64,000 nt of DNA from Temnopleurus reevesii (taxonomy: Eukaryota; Echinodermata; Echinoidea; Temnopleuroida; Temnopleuridae): contig BQKZ01000544.1 of the NCBI GenBank assembly GCA_036244855.1, positions 5,797 to 69,796 on the forward strand, given 5' to 3'. Under the pieces are notes generated by a model. That model saw only the letters and a list, made by a program, of their open reading frames with translations. It was not told the DNA's origin and searched no databases. Position numbers and translations under genes: made by a program. Positions 49,801 to 64,000 of the stretch are shown here, in pieces; position 1 is the first letter of the stretch; every line of letters starts with the position of its first letter.

Positions 49801-52800
49801 AAGCATGTTTTTTCAACAAGTAGTCTTCGAGGTGCAACAGTTGTTGCCAGGGAGATAGAAGCATATAACTTGTAATCCTTTGACAAATGTGTTTTTTTTT
49901 TTTACTGGTAACTTCCAATCCATCATTCTATTATGAAAATATGATTTACAAATTCTTGGTATTAGAGGTATAAAAAATGAACGCTGCAACTTTCAAATCA
50001 GTTTGATAGGAACACAAATTTTGGCTAAACGTGTTCAAACCACAAACAGCCACACGTCACCCCTCTTTTAAGCACAAATGACTATTATAAAAAGGGGGCC
50101 TGTTAATTTTTATTTCTTTTTTTAATCATGACTTTAAAATGATTTATAAGAAATTTCTGTTCAAGACAATGAATAAATTGTTGATCTTACCAAAAGGAAT
50201 CCCCTATAAAACCTTCCATCTGATTGGTACAAGGCAGTTTATATAAACAAATGACAGTGAGAATTTATGACGATGATCAACACTTTAGCTTTTCAAATTG
50301 CCCATCTGTAGCCAGCTTTGCAATGAACTTCCCACTATTTTAGTAGTAAAATATTTCATGTCAGCCAGAAACATCATAAAAACAAGTTATTTTGTAAGCG
50401 TTCGGCCCATGAATACTGTACAAGCACAGGGACTCCTATAGACAAGTGATTCATGGTTTACAATTGTTCATCCCTTATCCACCCCTCATTCCGAGTCACT
50501 CTGGTTTTCGGATGTACAGTTGGACAGATTCTGCTTTATTTTAAGAAAAATGATTTTGGCAGTGATATGAAATTTGTAAAGTTGAAAAATAAATTTGATA
50601 ATTATATTCCAAACATCATTAACATAACCGCATGCAATTTTCATGAATATAACGTGCATTCAGACTATTAAACACCTTAACATCAGGCCATTATGTATGA
50701 AAATGTAGACTCTTATAGTACAGCCAAATCCATCATACGCACTATGTCTGCATGGGAGAAGTGTACCTGACTCTTGTATTATTATTTTTCAACGGCTGAA
50801 TATATCTAGGGTCTTTTATGTGGGGGGTAGGCTAACCATGAAAAAATTAATCAATATTACAAAGTGGCGTATTAAGAGCAACAAACATCATATTAATGTT
50901 GCTTTGGTGATCAAAATCGCTTTTTTTCTATCAGAATCAACAGAAAATTAAGTAAGATCTAATCATTTTAAATTCATGTGCAGTTCATGAATTTAAAAAA
51001 AGCAAACAACATGGCCTGAAAATTGCAAAATGAAATCCATGTTCCTATTAATCCCTAGAGCAGAAACTGCATCTGCAGCCCTTGTCTAATGGAATCCAAA
51101 TTAAAATCATTTTGTTGAAATCCATTCCTGCCCAAGCTCAAGCGGCAGCGAGATCGTAATAATCCCAACATGCAATGCTTCAAAATTAACGGAGCACATA
51201 GAGGGGTTTAGTTATCGACATATTGGCAAATCCTCTCATTTCTAGGGATTTATGTTATTGAAATTAATATTCAAATAAAAAAAATTAGAAAATTATATGC
51301 ACACATATCAAATATGGATTACAGGAATCTTTGGAAGAGATGTTGTTTTGGGGTCCTTTCTTCTGATCCTTATATTGGTTTAAAATCATGTAAGCCCTAA
51401 AATAATTGCTTCTGTCAATATCATTCCTAAGTTGAAAATACGAGTGCATAACAACAAACAAGGATAAATTGAATAATGAAATGATATACAAATATATGTT
51501 TATTTTCCAGCGCTGAATCTTCTTTCAAATTGTTTAATCATCAGCCAGAATTCCAAAAATATGGCGATCAGTTATACTGGTTGTATTATCAACATACAGT
51601 ATGCACTTCATAGCGAGAAATGCACTGAATATGAACCAATCAATTTCTTAAACAAATGCAAGCTTAGTATCGCAGCCAATCAGAACAGGTGCCCTCTGTT
51701 TGAATTCATACATGCCAATATGTGCAGTTGTCACTGGCGTATGAAAACTCATCAGAAATATGGCTCGTTTGATGTTATTGGGTATGTTTGTAATGGGGGT
51801 AACCAAGCATGTGACTAAATGTGTGCCGATGTATCCTCGTTTGCAAGTTGTAAATCTTTAATCACCTTTCCCCATGCAGCGTTTGCCTTGCGTGCTTGAG
51901 AACGGTCGGCAACACAGTCTACCTGGATTAGCATTAAGGCTCATCAATACGCCAGCGACATATCAACAAGGTGGCTAAATTGAGTGTTTAAATTCTGATT
52001 TGATTGGCAAAAAGTACAGCTCCATGTGTCGGGGCAGACGGCACAGGACGGCGCCCAAGGTCACCGGGGTCTATTAGCTTATGAGAGGCAGTGGATTGGA
52101 TTAAGGGTAAATAAATGAATTGTGTTTCATCAGAATGTAATTTGATGACAATTGGAGAGGGAAATCTGAACGGGAGGGTAAAAGAGAGGCAGAATTGCCT
52201 GGCTTGTGTCAATTCAAAACCTGAGTGGAGAAATGCTGTTATATCATTGTGAAGAATGAGCTGAAAGAGCGTTGATTTTGACCTACATGTATATTACATA
52301 GCATAGGCTCCAATCTAATGGTATAGGCCTTCAATGCATGACCTTAATACGTAAAATTTTCAATTAAGTTACGCATTACTGTAAAGTGATGTGATACATA
52401 TTTCTGTGAGAGCACTATATTTATGCCAATAAATTATCATTATTATGTGAAGTACAAAAGATGCCCACAAATTCCACGGGGAAATACAGAGCAAAGGTAG
52501 ACATCTGACAATATTTTACAATGATACAACAAAATTTGTCATCATTACTCAAAATTGAATAATGAGGTGGATTATAAATGCTGATCCCATCAAAATTATT
52601 GAATTTTTGCCTGGTGAACTCCCCAAAATGTCAATGTTCAACATTTCCGAATTGACCTAAAATTTGTCTGCTAATAACAATGGCACACAACACCGTTACA
52701 TGAACATTTTTAGTACTTGATTATATAGTTTCATGAATGGTATCATTCGCAAACCATTCATGAAATATTTGTGACCGCAATAGATTCATTTATTTGGTCA

Positions 52801-53160
52801 ATATATTTGCATCAATATTGAAGTTCTTTCACCCTTCATGGAGAAGCTTGAAGCTTGAAGCAACAAGGGGGTTTGGTTCAAAATTCAGTACACCCCATGT
52901 TGTACTAACACAACCTCCCCTGATACCATCTGCGATTCCTAAATCAATTAGGTGCTTGTTTGGTATGCTACGCAGCGAAGCGTTCAAGATGGACGCCCCC
53001 TGATAGGAATCTATACTCCAACCATACAGTGGCTTATCTAGGGTAACATCTGTCTACGTGGGTGGCATATTTTCACCATTTCATATGGAATCCAGTGTTT
53101 TTTGTTGCAGTATGGCATTGTTTAACCCCCAATAGAGATCAAGATCACAGCATGCATAGT
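46896..53160 (-). other. 5' intron of tomosyn, proximal part
   Basis: No exon recognised. A GA-rich tract lies at 47840-48290. The segments 48400-48700 and 51500-52250 have less AT-rich, non-repetitive sequence that could be regulatory, but nothing in the sequence proves it. Confidence 0.5.
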
Positions 53161-53169
53161 TGAATGGTA

Positions 53170-54065
53170 ATATGTTCATATCAGATGGAGATAGCATACT
53201 AGCTAGAAAAAAAAATATATTGAGCTCCTGTCAGTATATGAACAACCTGTCTACAGTTTTCATACATGTATGTCAGGCCTGAGTATACAAATAGATGCAG
53301 AAAACTGGAGTGTGTTCATATCAGGTGAAGATAGCATACTAGTTTAATAGCAAAAAGGAAGTGACCTCTAACCTCCTGTCACTAAAGAAAGCAACACTCT
53401 GCATGCAGTGGTCATACATGTATGTGTAGGCCTGGGTATGCGGATTGATGCAAACAAATTCAGTGAGTTCATATTAGGTGAAGATAGCATACTAGTTAGC
53501 AAAACAAAAAGTGACCCCCTGTCACTAAAGAGGCAACCTTTCTACCAAGTACAAACATGTATATGTGCAAGCCTAGGTATGAGAATTGATACAGAAAACT
53601 GGAGTATGTTCATATCAGGTGAAGATAGCATTATAGTAAGCAAAAATAAAAGTGCCCCCTGTCATTATAACCACATGTCTATAGTGGTCGTACATGTGTG
53701 TGCAGGCCTGGGTATGAGAATTGATGCAGACAAATTCAGTGTGTTCATATAAGGTGAAGATAGCATACTGGTTAGCAAAAAGGAAGTGACCTCCTGTCAC
53801 TAAAGGAGAACAATTGTCTACAGTGATCATTCATGTATGTGCAGGACTGAGTATACGAATTGATGCAGAAAACTTTAAGATGTTCATATTAGGTGAAGAT
53901 AGCATTCTTGTAAGCAAAAATAAAAGTGACCCCTCCCTCTAAAGAGACCACCTACATGTAACTACAGTGGTCATACATCTAAGTGTATGTGCAGGTATGT
54001 TTGTATGTGAATTGATGCAGAAAACTCCAGTGTGTTCACATCAGGTCAAGATAGAATACAATCAA
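53170..54065. repeat. Tandem repeat, about seven units of roughly 145-155 bp
   Basis: Each unit contains a form of GTGTTCATATCAGGTGAAGA, then TAGCATACTAGTTAGCAAAA, then CCCCTGTCACTAAAGA and CATACATGTATGTGCAGGCC. Three adjacent units stay open in one plus-strand frame (53408-53752). Confidence 0.88.
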
Positions 54066-54184
54066 AGCTCTCTAAGTAACCACCTGTAATAGAAACCACC
54101 TGTTTATAGTGAAAATGTATATTGAATTATTTGGATGCGTCAGAATTGCTGCAGATATATATCCCCTAGATTGTTCATACGAGT

Positions 54185-56005
54185 ACCTGGTTTCTGGTAT
54201 ATAAACTGTTCATAGATGTAGGCATGACTCTACGCATGACTGGTGACCCTTTCTTGCACTCAATGATAACCACTAGCAAAGGGTCGCCAGTCGTGTATGG
54301 GATTCAGACAACAATATTACACTTTAAATATTAAAACTTTTTGAAAACAATTAAATGAATAGGGATTTGGTGTTCCCTACACAAATATTCAAAATCAATA
54401 AATTGCTATCTTTATAATGACCATAAGATTCTTGGTTCAGCTATTAAGAAAATATTGTTTATTCTCTTTTTCAAATTCTACGATGCTTAAAATCATCCTG
54501 TACGGCTGGCATCATTTACAAATTAGCAACTCAATTGGCAGAGTTATACCTGGGAAAAAAATCACCCAGGTATATCTACGCTCTACGGATGATTGGTGAC
54601 CCTTTCTATCCTACACTCAATGATAATCAATGGCGCTGAATCGCACATGACAACGGGTCCCCAGCCTTTCATGTTTTTCAGATAATAATCTTACATTTTG
54701 AATATTAAAACTTCTTTGACAACCATTAAGTGAATAGGAATTTGCTGTTCCATACACAAAGAGTTATTGCTACATTTAAAGTAACCATAAGATGCTCGAT
54801 CAAGCTGTTACGAAAATATCATTTATTGTCTTTCAAAGTCTACGATGCTTAAAATTATCCTGTCCGGCTGGCATCATTTACAAATTAGCAACTCAACGTG
54901 CAGAGTTATACCTGGGAAAAATCACCCAGGTATATCTACACTCTACGGATGATTGGCGACCCTTTCCTACACTCAATGATAATACCAATGGCGCTGAATC
55001 GCACATCACAAAGGGTCACCAGTCTTTGAATATTGACATTTCTTTAAAAACAATCAAGTAAATAGGGATTCGCTTTTCCATACATAATGACTTCAAATCA
55101 ATAGATTGTTTTCTTTATAATGACCATAAAATGCTTGATTATGCTGTTAAGTAAATATTGTCTATTCTCTTTCAAAGCCTATGATGCTTAAAATAATTCT
55201 ACATGTACATGTATTAAGTTGATATCATTTGCAAATTAGCAACTCAACGGGCAGAGTTATACCTGGGAAAAATCACCCAGGTATATCTACGCTCTACGGA
55301 TGATTGGTGACCCTTTCCTACACTCAATGATAATCAATGGCGCTGAATCGCACATGACAACGGGTCCCCAGCCTTTCATGTTTTTCAGATAACAATCTTA
55401 CACTTTAAATATCAAAACTTCTTTGAAAACGATTAAGTGAATAGGAATTTGCTGTTCCATACACAAAGAGTTATTGCTACATTTATAGTAACCATAAGAT
55501 GCTCGATCAAGCTGTTACGAAAATATTGTTTATTGTCTTTCAAAGTCTACGATGCTTAAAATTATCCTGTACGGCTGGCATCATTTGCAAATTAGCAACT
55601 CAATGGGCAGAGTTATACCTGGGAAAAATCACCCAGGTATATCTATGTTCTACGGATGATTGGTGACCCTTTTCTACACTCAATGATAACCAATGGTGCT
55701 GAATCGCACATGACAAAGGGTTACCAGCCTTTCATGTTTTTCAGATAACAATCTTACACTTTGAATATTAAAACTTCTTTGAATAGAAAAGTGAATACGG
55801 ATTTGCTTTTCCATACATAATGACTTCAAATCAATGGATTGCTTTCTTTATAATGACCATAAAATGCTTGATTATGCTGTTAAGAAAATATTGTCTATTC
55901 TCCTTCAAAGCCTATGATGCTTAAAATCATCCTACAAGTACAAGTATAAAGTTGGTATCATTTGCAAATTAGCAACTCAACGGGCACAGTTATACCTGGG
56001 AAAAA
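54185..56005. repeat. Tandem satellite, about five units of 350-380 bp
   Basis: The word TTATACCTGGGAAAAA recurs at about 54549, 54910, 55262, 55618 and 55996. Four of these form the palindrome ACCTGGGAAAAATCACCCAGGT. Units also share CACTCAATGATAATCAATGG and CTGAATCGCACATGACAA. Confidence 0.9.
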
Positions 56006-56009
56006 CACC

Positions 56010-59000
56010 ATTTCCTCCGATAACCATGGAGAAACCCAATATACATGCAAATTGGAGACCGTTCATTCAGATAGCATTGGTTATAACCATGGACGTGCAT
56101 GGCTGAAACCTAATATAAATGTATGACGTGGTCAAAACGAGGAAAGGTAATCGTCCATGGGAAGATGATCTGTATCATACCACTATGGACAAGACATACA
56201 AATAAAAGGGACAAAACAAACATTGCATTTCAACCGTTCACAATAGCCCTGATAGAAACGGAAGATTTATTTTTCAAGGGCAGATAATGCATCGACTGTC
56301 TAAGCTGAAATTTTTGTGGGGGGTATTTCTGTGGGGTTCATAAGCATGAATGCGGTTAAAATGTTCACTCATTAGAATGCCCGTAGATTTGTGCATAATA
56401 ATCTTTCAAAATGAGAAAATATCAACTTGCTAATGTGTTAAAAGGTCTGAAATTCAGAGAATTCGCCAACTCTATGTAAAATATTGGCTTTAACAGTACA
56501 TCAAAGAAGATTCTACTAAAACATAATTTATATGTAGGTCAAAGCTAAACTGTTTTAATCATGGTATGCAAGCCTGGCAAAAGAAATGAAATATACCACT
56601 TCAAGTATAGCAAGGGCTTTCAAAGGGATCTAATCAATTAATTTGTGGACAAAAGATGTCTATCACAAATAGTTTGCCCTTATAATATCGTCAAATATGA
56701 TGCCGTACCCACTTCCAATATGGACGTCCAAAACATATGGATCAATTCATTAGGATTCCTGGCTGGCTTTTTAACTTTTGATCTTCTTTCTTTGGTCAAG
56801 GAAAACACAAGGCTTAGATAGAGCACCCCTATAGCATCCCCTCGAGGACTGGCTCTGTTCTAGTCCCCTGAAAATTGACCAGCCTACACTGATTAATCCC
56901 GCATTTAATGCAATTACCGCGGCAGTGTGATAGTAAACAATGCACACCGAGCGTAGAACATTGCACACTCTGCAAATTGGCCATGCGTCATGAGGGCCTT
57001 TCTCACTCAGAGATGAAGCACTGACTACCCAGCATTTTAATACATTTTTTAGAATGCAATGCGATTTAATGCGATGTGCATCAAAGTTTTAATTTCTGTT
57101 GAAAAATACATTTACTGATCAAATACCTTTTAATGTCTTTCTCTATCTTTTCCTGAAAGTGTACATAATTTCCCTTTAAAAAGAACACTACTTACACCAG
57201 AAAATCATTTTTCTTGTTCATCAAAATAATTTATGCAAGATACACTGTATGGAAATTTTCTGCAACAAAATAAAATTGCTGTTTGTGCCAAAATATGTTC
57301 ATTAGCCTAAGTAAATGTTTAAAGCAAATTAGGATAAGTGCACATATACATACCCACGCAACTTATTTTTCAACGGCTTTCTGAACATCAACATAGATCC
57401 CTTTCACTGTTAAATTTCACATCAATCCGTCTTCTTTCTCAAAAATAGATACAAAGTGAGGCATACTTGCTTTTACAGCTATACGTGAGATACATGCTTT
57501 ATGAATTGGTACGCCCACAAATGACAATGTACTGACATGCACCAAATTGGTGAGAGGGAAACAAATTATTATTGATAAAGTTCAAATGATAATAAACATG
57601 AAATATTGTCAATAAAGATGACTTTTTTCTACCCCATGCAAAGATGTTGATATACATAATGTTTTGCTGAATATCTTGTAAGAGATCATTTATTGAACTG
57701 GGAATTAAAATATGTACTTTTCAGGGTTATTTTAAGGGGAATACACTTTATGCTGTGCACAAAAAAATTGACTTATGAAGAGAATTTCTAATGAAAATCA
57801 CAAAACTTGATTAAAATGAGTGGATAATCACATATTTTTTTTTTCACCTGTATTCCCAGGGTTACCTCTATATCTTTTACTGATAAAACAATACAGAATA
57901 TAGCTTATTACTGGCAGGAATCAAGATGAATGAAGGAAGAGGTGAAAGTTTAAAATAAAAACTAAAATAACTGGCATAATTTTAAGAAGGAACAGTAGAT
58001 CTATATCTGCACATGTTAAAAACACATCTCCCTGTGATAAAAAATGACCAGTGACCCTTTAACTATATTGCAAAAATCATGCCCCAGTTTGAGGCTAGAA
58101 AAAAAATTGAAGATCATATCACATCACAATGTTTGTTGTGTCATAAAAGAGTAAATTGGAAGTAGATAATAACTGAGTTATTGTTTATGAGCACATGTGT
58201 ATTTTGAAGTAAGGAAACCATATGAAAACATCTTAATATCTAAATGTGAAAAAAAGGGTTGACATTGAAAAGAAGAATGAGGAAGAGTACACAGGGGAAG
58301 GGGAAGGGGAATGGTATAAGGAGGATGTTGGAAGGAATGAGGATGGAATGGAGAATAAGATGGGGGAGAGGAGGTGGGAAAGGATGATGAGAATGGGGTT
58401 AGGATGAGGATGGAATGGACTTGGAGGATGGGGTTAGATGGAGGATGGGCATGCATGGATGATGTCAGGATGGAAGATGATGCAGAATAAAGAGAGGTTG
58501 GGAAGCAGGGGTGGAGTGGATGGGGTGGATGGGGTGGGTTGAAAGAGGATAACATTGCAAAAAAGAGGGTAAAATGGGAAGGAGCCATTAATAGCTGGGA
58601 GCATGGTTACCCTTGTCATATTTTACCTCTCTTGTTATTTTTGATCACTTATTACGTCATTAAAACTTCAATTATGATCTCATCCATATTCCGGAATCTC
58701 TGAGGAGGAGGACATATACTGTTAGGAGGATGCAGGGAGGAGGATGATGAAGTACAGTTAAGCTCTGAAGAGAAAGCTATCATTTACCCTTTTCCAATCT
58801 TTCACAAAAACAGGTAAACCGTAAGTTTTTCTTCTGGGATTAACTGCAGGAGAAGGAAACAAGTTGGGAGGAGTAAGATGGGATGGGAAAATGGGGTGGG
58901 GTGGAGGAGCAAGGCACACCGTATAGACTCTAAACTCTCCTACTTCTAGCCCCTAGGGGTTTGTTTTAAAGTGGCGAGGCCCCTAATCACTGACGTCTGT

Positions 59001-62000
59001 CTCCCTGGCCTCTACCTCATCATCCAATCAAATTACCATAAATTCAATCTTCTACTCTGTTACACGCGTAGTATTAAAGGTAATCTCCAGTTTTCGTAAT
59101 GAAAATAGGAATACGGAATACACATACCTTTATGGCTATACCAATCGCAATGCATGCCGGGTAATCTGTTTTGTAATCAAGTTATTTTCCTTTCTTTACA
59201 CTTTGTAAAATCACTTCCGTACTGGACAAATTACCCAGTAGGCATTGCCATTGAAACTACAGTAAAAAATTGTATTACAAATATGGTATTAGCGCTTTAA
59301 ATAACACTATCATAAGTCTAGTATAGAAAAAAGAGGCAGTATAACAATCTACTGTCCTTAATCAGAAGTTTCCAAGTTTAAGTCCACTTTTAATGCAAAA
59401 ATATTCCTTTTATGAATACAAATTTAAACAAAAATAAAACACTTTACAGTCAATAAAATCTATTAAACAGCAAATTAGCTGTTTAAAGAATTTACAGGAA
59501 GAATAAATATGAGAAAACACCAATAGCATGTAATTGCTTCAAAGCTCAACACACAAAAGCATCGTTTGAATGCCCTTGTAACAATAAAAGGATGAATTAT
59601 TGAATAAATATTTGTGAGTCGATCAATGCAAATAATAAGCACAAGATTAATAATATGAGAAATATGAATCAAAGCTCATTTATTTCAAGAACATTATTAA
59701 TTTTCATTACAAAGGGCCATGAATGGTACAATGTCGACTCCAGTATTGAAAAAAAAAAGATCATGACAATAATCGATCCAGCAAAATTTGAGAGATAGCC
59801 ATGACTAAATTTTTGGAGTAAGAACACATGATGATCATGATACAGGTAATGTTTAGGATAACTTTACATGATGAAATTGGCTTACAGTATGTGGAAATTA
59901 TTACTGGAGCAACCATTTTGAGCACAAATGTTGGGGGGTATGATGAAAAAGGAAGGAGAAGACAAAGAAGACAACTATGACGACAACAACAACGAAGAAG
60001 AAGAAGAAGAAGAAGAAGAAGAAGAAGAAGAAGAAGCAGAAAAAGACGAAAAGAAACTGACAGTGGTGGCAATATGATGTCTTATACATTATGGACCACT
60101 TGTATCAAATAAAATCCCTGATTTTTACTGCTAGCAATTACTTTGTCAAATATCCAATACATACATGTGATAGATGAAAAAGGGAATGAAGAAAATCAGA
60201 ATTTGTCATTTCATCGTCCCTAAATCACCTTGATAGGCCAACCACCCACTGGCTGTATGTGTCTTTCAAATAAAAATATCATGGTCAACATAATGTGCTA
60301 GCAATCATGTCTTCCTAATGTGTTTGTGTCTGATCGACAATGCATTAGATTTGACCTTTCAGAGGCAGTGCGTCCTTATACAGACAGAGAAATGATTACA
60401 TGGGACTCTATCGATTGATTATCGGAGCCCCAGTTAGTTGACATTATAGCAATGTATGGGAAAGGATTTTTTAAAGGGTTAGTTGATCTGCAATGCAGAG
60501 AAGTTTTCTTTAATACAAGTATTCAAAAATTGAATCCAGATGAACCAAGTAAAATGCAGATACTCAATAAACTGCAATATATTCTATTTCAAGAGCATTG
60601 GGAATATTTTCTATATGCATGTTTTAGTATCAGGACCATGATTAAAAACAGATTTTCACTGAATTTGTCATCCGACATAAATATTTTTTAATACAGAAAA
60701 ATTAATATTTTAAATTTGACATATTCTAAAATATCCTAAGAATAAATTTCCTCTCATTGTAGAAAACCAAAGATTGATAATTCACATTGAAATGTTTCCC
60801 TGGTTCTAAAAACCCCAAATGACAGCATAAACAACTCAAAATCGAGATCGATATCTACCAAAAGTTCTGATCCTAAATACTGTGCACAGATCCCTCGGAA
60901 AACTGCCTTCTGCGATCTAGGCTGGGTATATGCCACAAGTTTTAAAGTCAAAATAGTATCAACTCAACATGGAAAAGCATGTACTTAAGACCTTCTAGTT
61001 CTCAGCACAGTATTGATTGGACGGATTAGGATATCTCTATACCCATAGGGATTAAGCACCATCTGCCTGGGATCTCCTGTATAGATGTCATACAAGAAAA
61101 CCCAAGAAGAAAGTCGAAAATATTGATCAAAATTCTCAAAAATGCTCCCTTATATGGTTTGAATTGAGAAATCAATGCTGATGATCATAAGCAAGATATT
61201 TTCTCTCTTCAAATTTTCTTTTTGATTACAAACAGAAGCAATAAGCTATATTACTTTAGATATTTTTTTCAAACAAATTAATTCATTTTGGTTATTAAGG
61301 ATTCACCAATTTAATCCACCATTGAGGACGTTTTTTGTGTTATTTATAGCTCATGTGTTTCAAGATAATGCGAGAAAATGAAAAAACATAGAGAAAAATG
61401 AATATTTTATGAATATTTATGCATTTCTCTTAATCTTTGGGAAAAAATTAGAAATGGTTTTCTGAACTCAACTATCATGCACAGAGCTGGTGCATTCCCT
61501 TTATATAGTACTTGTACAAGACTGCAAATGTCTACTTTATCCCAAATTTTCCTGCAATAATGTTTTCATGCTTCTCAGATGTTGCATGGCAACATTTCAA
61601 CCAGAAATTTGCGGTCCAAATCCCTTCCATATCATTGATTTCTTAGTGCAAGAAATTCAACACATAGTGCTGCACTCTACCCAGGTGAAAATGGATAACA
61701 TTACCATTTCACTCCTTTAAAAGCTTACATGAGTACTGGTGCCTGGCTCAGGAGTTATAGCTAGAGTAATAATATGATACCTGGCATCAGGTATAGTATA
61801 ACAGTATAGTATATATGTATACTTCTGCTCTAAGTAAATGAACCAAAGATCATTAATATCAATTTGATCCTTTGTGAAATAGGTCACATGGTTACGAGAA
61901 AGATGAGGTTATATCGACTCTCACCTCCATCTGTCTTCCTAGAAACCTTGCAATGTTATTAAATGAATCAGCACCATGACTGAGCATAGCGTGACATCAA

Positions 62001-64000
62001 AACAATTCACTATTAGCATAATTGGTTGACTCTTCAAACAGGCAATGCTAACTCATAAACACTTCACTACAGCTTTCTAAGAACTGAGCAGCATTTCAAC
62101 ATAAAACACTGCTGTGAATGGGCAGTGTTCATGGAAAGAAGCGCAACAAATCGTGTGGTGGTCACCTGCAAATCTGTGCCAACATAATCTAATCCTTTAG
62201 CGAGAAAAATCAATGAAATCCTTGGTGTGGTCCCTCCTATGATCCGGTTAGAATAACATTGCAACCTCTCCCCACTGGTATCCTGGGAACATGTAGGACA
62301 TATCATAACCTCCTCTCCAGTATTCTGTAGCATTGCGATATGAAATACTAGTATGTCTCGCATCTACGCAGGGGTACATGTATTAGCTATATTAATTCTC
62401 ATTTCGTTACTTTAGAAAGAAAGAACAAATCTGGTGTTTACATAAAGAAACAAAATACCACATTTCCACTTTTTATCATAATAATAACCAACTTTGGTAG
62501 TAGATATGCTATCTACTGTTGATGTTGAAACAGTCACAATTTGTTATTTATTTAAAGATCCTAATACATCTGCTTTAACAATCTTAGGGGAACAATAGAA
62601 ACCCCTTTCTGTGTGTTACGACTGAGCATGACATTTCCTCATACAGTAATTAAGATTCAACACAAGTAGCAAAGTTGCCCTTTTCTTCAGAACCCATCAT
62701 CATAATTGGAAGCAATGTAATTTCTCCATATTTATCAATTTTTGCAGTGTACCAAACTGTGTCATTAAATGTCTTAAGATATGAATAAGAATTACTGAAA
62801 AGGTGTCACTGTCTGACAGTTTTTGGGATACCATACAAGAAAAATGTGAGCTATAAAAGACACTATCATAAATATTCATCATCTAATGCTGATGTTGAAC
62901 AACTATAGATTAATACCATTTGCCATGGATCACATAATAGGTTTTAGAATACAAATTAGAATCACATAAAAGCTGTTACAGACTATCAGAATATCTAAAA
63001 GGGGAAGAACAAAAAAGATGCAGGCTTGTTGTCATCGTTACTAATCATTTACTGCTGATGTAGAGCTACACACCAGATTTTTGTCTACTGAAGTATAAAA
63101 ACGCCACTAAATGTATTCACACCTGTAAAAAGATTACTTTGAAGGGGTAATTGGCCATTATGGTAGCCTGATACCTAAATCAAGATCTAACAGAACAGAG
63201 CATGCCATTTCATTTTTATCATCATTTATTTTTTAATGCTGATGCAAAATTAATCTATTTGAAATGTATCAAATAATGGTATAAAAGGTCTTCAAATACC
63301 AATGACGGCACTGTAAATTCTTAACTGATCACCAGATTATCGCAATAGGCAAAAAAGAGAGAGAGAGAGAGAGAGAAAAGTATACAATACAAGAAACAAA
63401 TTTTCATTTTATAAGCGGTAATATCCATTATTAATCTATATAATGATAAAGAACTTTGTCATCTTTATTAAATATCACAGAAAAAATGTAAATGTCATAA
63501 AAGGTAACACATTATGATCCTTTGTATTAGGTGCTAACAAATTCAGAATTAGTTAACATTCAATACAAGTTGAATGAACCTATCGTTTGCAAAATGTTTC
63601 ATGATTTTCTATTGCTCCGAATTTCAAATAAAATATTTTTAAGTTAAGGGCACTTTCTTTATTACCACTGTCTAAAAAAAGAAAAGTATACGTTGATGAA
63701 AACATTTCAGAGAGAGGTCTTAAAAAATTAAAAACAAACACACAAACAAAATCACATTAAAAAAGGCATTCCTTGTTAGGTATTGGCAAAATGTGCAAAA
63801 TAATCTATCAATTTGCTGCATAAAGAAAATATTAAATGCCTTATATGAAAAATATAAAAATTAGCATCATTTGAGAATGAGAGTAATTGACAATCTCTTC
63901 AAAGACTGTGAAATCTATTTTCAATTTTTACTATCTTATGAAGATGTTGACCTTCCGCAAAATGATTTTATTCCCTGAAAGATTTAGAAAATTTAAATGT
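56010..64000 (-). other. 5' intron of tomosyn, distal part
   Basis: No coding exon was recognised. It holds a GGA-rich tract (58255-58560), a (GAA)n run (59990-60050) and a (GA)n run (63355-63376). The unique block 56700-57000 contains homeodomain-like TAAT words but no proven function. Confidence 0.5.

Noticed and set aside
53170..56005. Possible CRISPR array
   Set aside because: The units are long, diverged and directly adjoining, with no short identical repeats and unique spacers; the host is an animal.
58178..58588. 136-codon minus-strand Pro/His/Ser-rich ORF
   Set aside because: It reads a GGA-rich tract and has no recognisable domain or splice context.
47000..64000. Missing first exon(s) of tomosyn
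   Set aside because: I looked for the segment preceding FGRPGVD and for an N-terminal exon on the minus strand and found no convincing match, so they are placed beyond the window.

Overview
The window is animal nuclear DNA: AT-rich, intron-heavy, with microsatellites, short terminal-inverted-repeat elements, a decayed LINE tail and a tRNA-derived SINE, and no bacterial-type operons. It carries one gene that I can read with confidence, a tomosyn (syntaxin-binding protein 5, STXBP5/Lgl family), entirely on the minus strand. One tomosyn instead of the vertebrate pair of paralogues, the style of the repeats and the very local tandem duplication suggest a marine invertebrate deuterostome. A sea urchin is my best guess; that is inference.

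Layout, in the direction of transcription (high to low coordinates). The first coding exon(s), with the start codon and promoter, lie beyond 64000. 46896-64000 is a long upstream intron with two satellite-like tandem repeat fields (53.2-54.1 kb and 54.2-56.0 kb). Exons e1-e14 (46814 down to 24089) encode the first WD40/beta-propeller half. e15 (23045-23282) and a problematic candidate e16 (15772-16417) encode the low-complexity hypervariable linker. e17-e24 (13454 down to 8011) encode the second propeller and its tail. e25 (6920-7041) and e26 (5344-5481) encode the C-terminal R-SNARE motif, ending in KYKDKKWYQF and a stop with no membrane anchor. Below 5344 lie the 3' UTR and 3' flank. I placed 25 exons with matching splice phases at every junction, about 1,130 codons; e16 is the only uncertain one.

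The most unusual feature is a gene-wide pattern of local tandem duplication across exon-intron junctions. Eleven of the 25 firm exons have one to five extra partial copies beside them. Acceptor-side fragments always lie upstream of the intact exon and donor-side fragments always lie downstream, as expected if segments straddling a splice junction were duplicated in tandem while one intact exon was kept. Many copies keep usable splice dinucleotides.

The most striking array is at e25, the exon for the N-terminal half of the R-SNARE helix. It has five extra copies; three (C, D, E) keep an intact GTGAGT donor, an AG in the right phase and an open frame. Each could replace the end of e25 in frame, whereas adding one after another would put TAA or TAG in frame at once.
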